DNA of 15,149 nucleotides from an uncultured Methanosarcinales archaeon (GTDB lineage: Archaea > Halobacteriota > Methanosarcinia > Methanotrichales > Methanotrichaceae). This document shows, one piece after another, positions 6,737 to 12,632 of the stretch. The number at the start of each line of letters is the position of its first letter. The first letter of the stretch is position 1. A program made the translations under genes and the position numbers. The notes below the pieces were generated by a model. The model was not told the DNA's origin and ran no database searches. It saw nothing but the letters and a program-made list of their open reading frames with translations. The stretch covers positions 1 to 15,149 of the forward strand of contig CALMJN010000444.1 of NCBI GenBank assembly GCA_937864385.1, read 5' to 3'.

Positions 6737-7021
6737 GTGACTGCAATGGTGGATATAAAAGGAAGGCCTGGAAAATGCGAGGGAAGCCCGGCGAGTGGGG
6801 AGAAGTTCGGACAGGAGTTTTACACCACCACCGCTGAGATGGCGGGGATGCTTCGATGCCTGGCGGATGAGATCGAGGCCGGGGGAAGGGTGGAGGCATC
6901 CACAGCCGATTGGGCCCTGGCCGTCAGCCCGAGGGAGCCTCTCAAGCTTGAGGTGCAATACAAATCCAATCCGGCCAAGAGGGAGATTGAGTTCCAGATA
7001 AAGCTCAAGGAGAATCCATGA
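6737..7021 (+). CDS. Amphi-Trp domain protein
   Basis: A protein of 91-94 residues whose second half matches the small amphi-Trp domain: a helix (AEMAGMLRCLADEIEAGGRVE) followed by beta strands with the single conserved tryptophan (STADWALAVSPREPLKLEV) and an alternating charged/hydrophobic strand pair (REIEFQIKLKENP). The biochemical function of the family is not established; in other genomes it often appears as short stand-alone proteins. Two starts are possible. GTG at 6737 follows GGAGGGGAG; ATG at 6746 lies 5 nt after AGGTGA (6735-6740), a good match to the anti-Shine-Dalgarno. The ATG may be the true start. The gene precedes the SLC13-type permease on the same strand, separated by about 60 nt that hold a separate TATA-like element. 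Confidence 0.8.
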   Translation: MTAMVDIKGRPGKCEGSPASGEKFGQEFYTTTAEMAGMLRCLADEIEAGGRVEASTADWALAVSPREPLKLEVQYKSNPAKREIEFQIKLKENP

Positions 7022-7043
7022 GCTGACAGCCACCAGAACAACC

Positions 7044-7050
7044 TTTTTAT
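7044..7050 (+). promoter_or_regulatory. Candidate TATA element for the sulfur-type transport operon
   Basis: TTTTTAT about 33-39 nt before the ATG at 7083. Initiation 26 nt downstream would give a leader of about 10 nt, which fits the absence of a Shine-Dalgarno before the permease gene. Confidence 0.35.
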
Positions 7051-7082
7051 CTCTTCTTGACCGCCGTCTCACCAGTGCTTTT

Positions 7083-8852
7083 ATGGACAGCGGCGTTCTA
7101 ATACTCGGAATTGTAATTGCCATCACCATCATCCTTTTCATGAGCAATCGGGTGCGGCTTGATCTGGCCGCCGTCCTGGCCAGCCTAGCCCTGGCCTGGC
7201 TGGGCCTGATCGCTCCCCTGGAGGCCATCTCCGGATTTGCCTCCAATGCGGTCGTGGCCATGGCATCGGTGATGATTCTCAGCCACGGCATCGAGAGAAC
7301 CGGAGTCACCTCTCGCCTGGCCCGGGCTATCGTCGGCTATGCCGGAAAAAACGAGTCTAGGATCATTGCCACGGTATCCCTGACTGTAGGCCTCATATCC
7401 TCGGTGATCCAGAATGTCGGAGCAGCAGCCCTATTTCTCCCGGCCATGAGGAGGATAGGAAAACAGACTGCAATACCCCTCTCCCGCCTGATGATGCCCA
7501 TGGGGTTTGCAGCCATTCTGGGAGGGACGGTGACCATGATTGCATCCGGCCCCTTGATCGTGGTAAACGATCTCCTGAGGCAGGCAGGAGAGCAGCCCTT
7601 TGGCCTTTTCTCCGTCACTCCCATAGGCCTCCCCCTTCTCATCGCCGGAGTGGCCCTGTTCTCCTGGGCCGGCTCGCGCCTCCTCCCGAAGAAGGAGACG
7701 GCGATCTCCCAGCCCGATGTGGCGGTCATCTGGGGCATAGACTACACCATCCGAACCAGCATCATCCCCCGTTCGTCCCCTCTTATAGGCAAAAGGCGGG
7801 AGGATCTGCCATGCACCATCGGCAGCGAGCTTCATCTTCTTGCCATCCGAAATCGCAATGAGATAACCATCGCCCCATCGCGATACACCAAATTTGAGGC
7901 CGGTCAGGAGCTGGCCTTCCTGGGATCGGAGGAGGCTTTCAACCGCTTCGTTATGGAATACGGCTGCTCTGCCTCTCTGCCAAACAGCAATTTAAAGGAA
8001 ATCCTGGACGGAGAGGGATTTGGATTTGCAGAGCTGATAGTCCGGCCTAAAGCATCTATCATCGGCAAGAGCATGAGGGATATCGGCTTTCGGCAGACAT
8101 TCTCCATCGAGCCCCTCATCCACCAGAGCGGCCAGATCGAGTCCCGGGCGGACTTCTCCGATACGCCCTTCTCCGCCGGCGACGCTATTGTGGCTTTTGG
8201 AGCCTGGAGCAGCTTGAGGCTGTTGGCCAGCCACCAGGACCTTTTTCTGCTCACCGATCCCCAGGAGGAAGAGACCAGGCAGGGCATGGGACGGCTGGCA
8301 GTGCTGATCTTTGCGGCATCCCTTGCCCTGACTGCTACCGGCATGCCTATTTCTCTGGCTCTGCTCACCGGTGCCGCAGCCATGATTGTCACCGGGATCG
8401 TAACTGCCGATGAGGCCTATAGAGCTGTAGAATGGAGGACCATAGTTTTGATAGGGTGCATGATTCCATTCGGAATAGCAATGGAGAGGACGGGAATGTC
8501 AGAGATCATCTCCTCATCGGTATCCGGGGCGCTGGCCGGAGCCCATCCCCTGGCGGTTATGCTGGCTTTAGCCATTCTTGCAACCAGCCTCTCACTGATC
8601 ATCTCAAATGTAGCGGCAACAGTCCTTCTCGTCCCGCTGGTTTTGGCGGCAGACCTGGGAGCCGATCCCCGATCCCTCGCCCTGCTGGTCGCCGTCTGCG
8701 CCCAGAACTCCTTTGTTCTGCCCACGCATCAGGTCAATGCCCTTTTGATGGACCCGGGCGGCTATTCGACAAGAGACTACCTGCGGGCGGGAAGCGTCAT
8801 GACCATCCTCTTTCTGGCCATTGCAACAATATTCATTTATGTGTTCATCTAA
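7083..8852 (+). CDS. SLC13/DASS-type permease with internal TrkA-C domains
   Basis: A 589-residue membrane protein of the ion-transporter superfamily. Its two membrane halves (about residues 1-205 and 405-589) are split by a soluble insert that looks like two TrkA-C (RCK_C) domains, around residues 228-300 (SSPLIGKRREDLP...) and 315-395 (KASIIGKSMRDIGF...). Related permeases with this insert are often annotated as Na+/sulfate or divalent-anion transporters. Each half has a helix-break motif: VIQNVGAAALFLP with GGTVTMIASGP in the first, IISNVAATVLLVP with AQNSFVLPTHQVNALL in the second. The first half lacks the classic Ser-Asn-Thr, so substrate or ion coupling may differ. It lies 10 nt before the MBL-rhodanese gene and is probably in one operon with it, pointing to transport of a sulfur oxyanion. 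That substrate is an inference. Confidence 0.88.
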   Translation: MDSGVLILGIVIAITIILFMSNRVRLDLAAVLASLALAWLGLIAPLEAISGFASNAVVAMASVMILSHGIERTGVTSRLARAIVGYAGKNESRIIATVSLTVGLISSVIQNVGAAALFLPAMRRIGKQTAIPLSRLMMPMGFAAILGGTVTMIASGPLIVVNDLLRQAGEQPFGLFSVTPIGLPLLIAGVALFSWAGSRLLPKKETAISQPDVAVIWGIDYTIRTSIIPRSSPLIGKRREDLPCTIGSELHLLAIRNRNEITIAPSRYTKFEAGQELAFLGSEEAFNRFVMEYGCSASLPNSNLKEILDGEGFGFAELIVRPKASIIGKSMRDIGFRQTFSIEPLIHQSGQIESRADFSDTPFSAGDAIVAFGAWSSLRLLASHQDLFLLTDPQEEETRQGMGRLAVLIFAASLALTATGMPISLALLTGAAAMIVTGIVTADEAYRAVEWRTIVLIGCMIPFGIAMERTGMSEIISSSVSGALAGAHPLAVMLALAILATSLSLIISNVAATVLLVPLVLAADLGADPRSLALLVAVCAQNSFVLPTHQVNALLMDPGGYSTRDYLRAGSVMTILFLAIATIFIYVFI

Positions 8853-8862
8853 ATAATGAATT

Positions 8863-10230
8863 ATGATCATCCACCAGTTTTTCGTGCCCGGAATAGCCCA
8901 CAGCTCCTATTTGGTGGCGGGAAACAAGGCCTGTGCCATTGTCGATCCGGAGCGGGATATCAGCCGCTATCTGGATGCTGCCTTGAAGATGGGTCTGCGG
9001 ATAACCCATATACTTGAGACCCACCTTCATGCCGACTTCATATCCGGCCATCTCGACCTGGCCCGGGCCACCGGGGCTCCGATCTATGCCCCCAAAGCAG
9101 GCAACTGCTCATTTCCCCATATTCCCCTTCAGGAAGGGGATGAGATTAAGCTTGAGGACATGGTCTTCTCCATCATAGAGACGGCCGGCCACACCCCGGA
9201 GCATATCTGCTATATCGCCACGGATACCGGGAGGGGAGAGACGCCGGTGGCCATATTCTCCGGCGACACCCTCTTTGTGGGCGATGTCGGCCGCCCCGAC
9301 CTCTTCCCGGGAAGGTCTGAGGATCTGGCCTCATCGCTGTTCGATAACCTCCATAACAAGGTCCTCCAGCTTCCCGACGAATGCGAGGTCTATCCTGCTC
9401 ATGGCATGGGATCGCTCTGCGGCAGGGCTATGAGCGCCAAGAGATCCAGCACCATTGGATACGAGAAGAAGTACAATTACGCCCTCCAGATAAGAGATCG
9501 CGGGGAATTTGTCCATTCCCTGACCTCCAATATGCCCCAGGCCCCGGATCACTTCTCCCGCTGCTCCGAGATTAACCGCATGGGCCCGGCGATGATGCAG
9601 GATCTGATGCCGCCTGCCCCTATGGATCCCCGGTCCTTTGCCCAGAGAGCCAAGTCGGGCCAGGCGGTGGTGCTGGATGTGAGAAGCTACCCCGCTTTTT
9701 CCGGCCTGCACATACCGGGAGCCTGGCATATCGACCTTGCCGGCAGCTTCGCCACCCAGGCCGGCTGGATTATTCCTCCCGAGAAAGACATACTTCTGGT
9801 GGTGGAAGGAATGCCGCAGGTTGGCCTGGCGGCAGTAGAGCTTCGCCGGGTGGGGCTCGACCGCGTGGCGGCATATCTTGATGGCGGAATGCTCTCCTGG
9901 GGGGCCAACGCCCTGCCGGTAGGAAGGGTTCCGGTCATCTCTCCGGTGCGGGCCCATGAGATCTTAGAGTCAGGACAGGCCACACTCATCGATGTCAGAT
10001 CTGTGGAGGAGAAGACGGCAGAGCATGTAAAAGGATCGATCGATATGCCCTGGCACGACCTGCGGACCGGTTACAGCGAGCTGGACCCGCGAGGGCGGTA
10101 CATAGTGATGTGCAAGGGCGGGCAGCGGGCCAGCATAGCCGCCAGCATCCTCAAGATGAACGGCTTCTCCAGTGTCTGCAATCTGGCCGGCGGCTTCATG
10201 GCCTACCAGCGGTCGGGCTATATCCCTTAG
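8863..10230 (+). CDS. CstB-like persulfide dioxygenase/sulfurtransferase: MBL domain plus two rhodanese domains
   Basis: A 455-residue protein with three domains. Residues 1-about 245 are a metallo-beta-lactamase domain of the persulfide-dioxygenase branch: T53-HLHADFISGH-63, H110 in AGHTPEH, D135 in SGDTLFVGD and H180 in YPAHG. H54, H110 and D135 match the three iron ligands of ETHE1-type enzymes, and HADF instead of HADH is typical of CstB/Blh proteins. About residues 250-355 form a rhodanese domain without the catalytic cysteine (loop VVEGMPQVG). About residues 360-455 form a rhodanese with active-site C417 in MCKGGQRAS. This order, including the inactive middle domain, equals Staphylococcus CstB, which turns persulfides into thiosulfate using O2. 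ATG at 8863 follows the permease stop by 10 nt. The reaction here is inferred; in an anaerobe it may differ. Confidence 0.9.
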   Translation: MIIHQFFVPGIAHSSYLVAGNKACAIVDPERDISRYLDAALKMGLRITHILETHLHADFISGHLDLARATGAPIYAPKAGNCSFPHIPLQEGDEIKLEDMVFSIIETAGHTPEHICYIATDTGRGETPVAIFSGDTLFVGDVGRPDLFPGRSEDLASSLFDNLHNKVLQLPDECEVYPAHGMGSLCGRAMSAKRSSTIGYEKKYNYALQIRDRGEFVHSLTSNMPQAPDHFSRCSEINRMGPAMMQDLMPPAPMDPRSFAQRAKSGQAVVLDVRSYPAFSGLHIPGAWHIDLAGSFATQAGWIIPPEKDILLVVEGMPQVGLAAVELRRVGLDRVAAYLDGGMLSWGANALPVGRVPVISPVRAHEILESGQATLIDVRSVEEKTAEHVKGSIDMPWHDLRTGYSELDPRGRYIVMCKGGQRASIAASILKMNGFSSVCNLAGGFMAYQRSGYIP

Positions 10231-10276
10231 CCCGGCCAGATCCGCATCAAATTTTCATCTTGGTGGTGTATCCAAA

Positions 10277-10801
10277 ATGATCGAGTGGTTGATGGCGGCC
10301 TCATGGTCGCCCTATCTGGTCGGAGCGGGTATAGGCGTGCTTATCTGGACCGTCTTTCTGCTCTCCGACCGGCCTTTAGGCTGCTCAACGGCCTATGCCA
10401 AGACGGCAGGAATGATCGAGTCGGCTGTCTCCCGCCAAAAAACGGAGAGCATGCCCTACTACAGGAAGATCTCCCCCACCATCGACTGGCAATGGATGCT
10501 GGTTGTAGGAACGATGATTGGAGCCGCCCTCTCTGCGTATCTGTCGGGAGGCTGGAGCATTTCGGTAGTGCCGCCTCTTTTTAAAGAGTCATTCGGCGCC
10601 GATGAAATGCTGCGCCTGACTGTGGCTCTCACAGGCGGCATCCTCATGGGCCTGGGAGCCCGCTGGGCGGACGGCTGCACCTCGGGGCATGGCATCTCCG
10701 GAACCCTTCAGCTATCTCTGGCAAGCTGGATTGCAGTGATATGCTTTTTTGCGGCCGGGATCATAGCGGCAGGTCTCATCTATGGCTTTTCCTTTCTCTG
10801 A
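10277..10801 (+). CDS. YeeE/YedE (DUF395) half-transporter, first subunit
   Basis: A 174-residue membrane protein starting MIEWLMAASW. C36 sits in LGCSTAYAKTAG and C134 in GARWADGCTSGHGISG; the latter loop is the signature of YeeE/YedE proteins, where conserved cysteines relay thiosulfate or another reactive sulfur species across the membrane. Full-length family members have about 350 residues, so this is one half. ATG at 10277 is chosen: GGTGGTG lies 8 nt upstream and the protein then begins like the family, whereas a longer in-frame reading from 10172 overlaps the MBL-rhodanese gene and adds unrelated residues. The second half follows at once. Similar split pairs (PmpA/PmpB) are linked to Blh-type enzymes in bacterial sulfide-responsive operons. 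The cargo is probably thiosulfate, sulfide or persulfide. Confidence 0.88.
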   Translation: MIEWLMAASWSPYLVGAGIGVLIWTVFLLSDRPLGCSTAYAKTAGMIESAVSRQKTESMPYYRKISPTIDWQWMLVVGTMIGAALSAYLSGGWSISVVPPLFKESFGADEMLRLTVALTGGILMGLGARWADGCTSGHGISGTLQLSLASWIAVICFFAAGIIAAGLIYGFSFL

Positions 10802-10813
10802 GGAGGCATGAGC

Positions 10814-11371
10814 ATGGCTTTTGATATGATCAGATCCAGCGGCAGGGCCCAGAAAGCTCTGGGCCTGCTGTCCGGCCTTGTCTTTGGGTTTCTCCTCCAA
10901 AAAGGGGGCCTGACCGAATTTGATGTTATCCTCGGCCAGCTCCTCCTCACCGATTTCACTGTGGTCAAGGTGATGCTCTCGGCCATCCTGGTGGGAATGG
11001 CAGGCGTCTTCTTCATGAGGTGGATGGGGCTCGTCCGTCTGCAGATCAAGCCGGGATCCATGGGCTCGACGGTCCTGGGGGGAATCATCTTCGGGGTGGG
11101 ATTTGCCATTCTCGGCTACTGTCCGGGGACAGCAGCGGCTGCATTTGGCGCTGGAGCCGTTGATGCACTGGTGGGAATGGTTGGTATAGTCATTGGTGCC
11201 GGGATCTTCGCCCGCCTCTATCCCGCCCTGGACCGGCTTATTTTAAACTGGGGAGCATTTTCCGCCGATACCCTGCCGGAGCTGATCGGCCTCAAGCCAG
11301 GCATTGTTGCTGCCGTCATGGCCGCTCTTATCATCGGGCTTCTCTACCTGCTCGATGCTCTGGGACGGTGA
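10814..11371 (+). CDS. YeeE/YedE (DUF6691-type) half-transporter, second subunit
   Basis: A 185-residue membrane protein with LLQKGGLTEFDVILGQLLL near residues 27-45 and C103 in GYCPGTAAAAFGAG, the partner signature of split YeeE/YedE systems. Together with the preceding subunit it supplies the cysteine-bearing loops found in one full-length thiosulfate transporter, so the two probably act as a heteromer. AGGAGG at 10801-10806 overlaps the stop of the first subunit. It is only one base before ATG 10808 but 7 nt before ATG 10814, so 10814 is the better start; the alternative adds MS. The overlap of ribosome-binding site and stop suggests coupled translation. This is the last gene of the proposed sulfur operon. 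Confidence 0.88.
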   Translation: MAFDMIRSSGRAQKALGLLSGLVFGFLLQKGGLTEFDVILGQLLLTDFTVVKVMLSAILVGMAGVFFMRWMGLVRLQIKPGSMGSTVLGGIIFGVGFAILGYCPGTAAAAFGAGAVDALVGMVGIVIGAGIFARLYPALDRLILNWGAFSADTLPELIGLKPGIVAAVMAALIIGLLYLLDALGR

Positions 11372-11397
11372 TGACCTGGGACACCGCTGAGCTATGA

Positions 11398-11404
11398 TTA
11401 TATA
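11398..11404 (+). promoter_or_regulatory. TATA box for the HAD-like gene
   Basis: TTATATA is centred 27 nt before the ATG at 11428, so transcription would begin at or next to the start codon. This supports a leaderless message and explains the missing Shine-Dalgarno. Confidence 0.55.
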
Positions 11405-11427
11405 CGATCGCCTGCAAAAAATTGTCT

Positions 11428-11928
11428 ATGGCCTTCCGCCCTCATACGATATTCTTCGATCTGGGAAATACCCTGGTCCTGAGGATAGACGATCAGCATC
11501 TTCTGTATAGCGATGCCCCTGAAACCCTGAAGGCTCTCCACGATCGCGGCTACCGCATTGGGGTGCTCTCGAATTTGGAGGGGGATATCACCGCCGACGA
11601 TGTCTATCTATTCCTGAAGGAATGCGGCATTGCCTCCTACATCGAGTACGATCTTATCACCATCTCCTGCGCCCTGCCCGGCAATATCAAAAAGCCGGAT
11701 AAGAGGATCTTCGATCTGGCCCTCAAGAAGAGCGGGCTCTTGAAGGCAGGGGATGAGAGCATCTTTGTAACCGAGGAGATGGAGCACATCCTCGCTGCCC
11801 GAAGCTATGGCTGGAGGGCGATACTGAAGCGAAACTCGGGAGAATGCAGGAAGGAGGATGGCGAATGCGTCACCAGCCTGTCCGGGCTGCTGGAATTGCT
11901 GAAGCCTACAGCGATAAGGCTGGCATAA
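11428..11928 (+). CDS. HAD-superfamily hydrolase-like protein
   Basis: A 166-residue protein with the HAD core: FFDLGNTLV (nucleophile D11), VLSN (motif II, S48), and KKPDKRIFDLAL (motif III lysine K88/K89). Motif IV is normally acidic in a GD...D pattern but here reads FVTEEMEH, with glutamates instead. The +2 acid of DxD is glycine (G13), as in other DLGNT/DLGGT proteins. Phosphatase activity is therefore possible but not certain, and a binding or altered-chemistry role should be considered. ATG at 11428 is chosen over the in-frame TTG at 11422 because a TATA box at 11398-11404 puts the transcript start at the ATG. It lies 56 nt after the YeeE/YedE pair, but its own promoter suggests separate control. 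Confidence 0.78.
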   Translation: MAFRPHTIFFDLGNTLVLRIDDQHLLYSDAPETLKALHDRGYRIGVLSNLEGDITADDVYLFLKECGIASYIEYDLITISCALPGNIKKPDKRIFDLALKKSGLLKAGDESIFVTEEMEHILAARSYGWRAILKRNSGECRKEDGECVTSLSGLLELLKPTAIRLA

Positions 11929-12090
11929 AATCAAGGCGGGAAGAGAGGAGCTATCGTCGTTTATAGGCCCTCCGACCAGCAGATATCTCTGGTGTCTATC
12001 CTGCCAGAATAGATGATAGGGTGATATACTCCAAGAATGGCAAGACGAATCGTTTCTATATGGTCTCGAATGAATTGAACTATGGCGAAA

Positions 12091-12096
12091 TATATA
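12091..12096 (+). promoter_or_regulatory. TATA box with BRE-like flank
   Basis: GGCGAAA (12084-12090) followed by TATATA is a good archaeal BRE/TATA pair. Transcription would start near 12118, in the middle of the palindrome at 12108-12128. Confidence 0.5.
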
Positions 12097-12107
12097 CATA
12101 CTAAAAC

Positions 12108-12128
12108 ATCACAATTAATCATTGTGAT
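12108..12128. promoter_or_regulatory. Perfect palindromic operator candidate
   Basis: ATCACAAT and ATTGTGAT are exact inverted copies around a 5-bp TAATC spacer (8-5-8). The size suits a dimeric winged-helix regulator, and the position over the predicted transcription start suits a repressor site. As a hairpin it would be short and AT-rich, so DNA binding is the better reading. Confidence 0.5.
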
Positions 12129-12133
12129 ATCCC

Positions 12134-12220
12134 ATGATCAGGTTTGTGATTGCATGGATGGCTCTCTGGCTAATTGCGGCATGGATACTGGCCTGTCCTA
12201 TGAGGTGTACCAGAGCTTAG
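12134..12220 (+). CDS. Possible 28-residue membrane peptide
   Basis: ATG at 12134 opens a 28-codon frame: MIRFVIAWMALWLIAAWILA followed by CPMRCTRA and a TAG. It is one hydrophobic segment with a single N-terminal arginine, four tryptophans in the full peptide and a short basic tail, so it could be a single-span membrane peptide or a signal peptide whose mature part was lost. GTGAT, matching part of the Shine-Dalgarno consensus, lies 5 nt upstream. A BRE/TATA pair and an operator-like palindrome sit just before it at spacings that would give a leader of about 16 nt. No family is recognised; short frames like this also arise by chance, so support rests mainly on the promoter arrangement. Confidence 0.35.
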   Translation: MIRFVIAWMALWLIAAWILACPMRCTRA

Positions 12221-12292
12221 TCATTGACGCGAAATGAAATTGACTCCGCGATGATGAATAATGTCGTCCATAGACGGCGAAGTAGATTAAAA

Positions 12293-12331
12293 GCTATTCT
12301 TAAGGGCTATTCCTAAAAGCTATTCCTAAAA
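12293..12331. repeat. 13-bp tandem repeat, three copies
   Basis: GCTATTCCTAAAA occurs twice exactly (12306-12318, 12319-12331) directly after a diverged copy, GCTATTCTTAAGG (12293-12305). The array is followed by a GCGCTATC fragment. It lies in the non-coding stretch. Confidence 0.75.
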
Positions 12332-12486
12332 GCGCTATCTAGCTATGATCCCATTCGGTCAAAGCTCTGGCGACGAATAATCAACAACTTCTGAGTTTTA
12401 GTAACCCGAGAGCGCCCAAAATATGTTGATATTGCCGCCAATGGCTTAATAGAAGACGAGGACAGTGGAACAGGATCATTTACAGC

Positions 12487-12518
12487 ACCATAAGACCATA
12501 AGACCATAAGACCATAAG
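12487..12518. repeat. 8-bp tandem repeat, four perfect copies
   Basis: ACCATAAG is repeated four times without mismatch and ends 7 nt before the TATA box of the downstream permease gene. Because 8 is not a multiple of 3 and the array is not coding, slippage would change promoter spacing and not a reading frame. Confidence 0.85.
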
Positions 12519-12525
12519 ACGAAAA

Positions 12526-12533
12526 CTATATAA
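12526..12533 (+). promoter_or_regulatory. TATA box for the second permease gene
   Basis: CTATATAA is a near-consensus archaeal TATA box preceded by GAAAA, a plausible BRE. Initiation near 12556 would give a leader of about 77 nt before the ATG at 12633. Confidence 0.5.
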
Positions 12534-12578
12534 TCAGGCTAAGAGATCAGCAAGCCGCGCAAACTATGGCTCGATTGC

Positions 12579-12612
12579 CTGGATAAAGCCTTTATCTCCA
12601 GTGGCTCCGCCA
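12579..12612 (+). promoter_or_regulatory. Two hairpins in the leader of the second permease gene
   Basis: CTGGA-TAAAG can pair with CTTTA-TC-TCCAG (12579-12601, two-base bulge), and TGGC/GCCA with a TCC loop follows at 12602-12612. Both lie between the TATA box and the start codon; they may affect translation or act at the DNA level (GATAAAG-C-CTTTATC is itself a perfect palindrome). Confidence 0.35.
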
Positions 12613-12632
12613 GAGATTGCAGGATACAGAGA

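Larger units (their letters stand above)
11929..12632. other. Low-coding 700-bp region with palindrome, tandem repeats and promoters
   Basis: No ordinary gene fits here. The stretch is more AT-rich than its surroundings. It contains short protein-like readings that break off. One is the frame ending at the TAA at 12102-12104, which includes VIYSKNGKTNRFYMVSNELN from 12021. Another is a frame around 12391-12493 that contains KYVDIAANGLIEDEDSGTG. These could be debris of lost genes, but no family was recognised. The defined elements (palindrome, small open frame, two tandem repeats, promoter, leader hairpins) are listed separately. Confidence 0.5.

Noticed and set aside
6626..7309. Long minus-strand open frame across the amphi-Trp gene
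   Set aside because: Its translation is low-complexity and rich in Arg, Ser and Pro, typical of the antisense of GC-rich coding DNA. The plus strand has a recognisable amphi-Trp domain and permease start.
10172..10276. Extension of the first YeeE/YedE subunit into the MBL-rhodanese gene
   Set aside because: The extra residues are out-of-frame readings of the second rhodanese domain, and the ATG at 10277 has a ribosome-binding sequence.
11608..12099. Minus-strand open frame overlapping the HAD-like gene
   Set aside because: Mostly antisense to a gene with clear HAD motifs; rich in Ser, Arg, His and Gln with no domain pattern.
12487..12518. CRISPR-like array
   Set aside because: The 8-bp units are directly abutting with no spacers and are far too short for CRISPR repeats; no cas genes are present.
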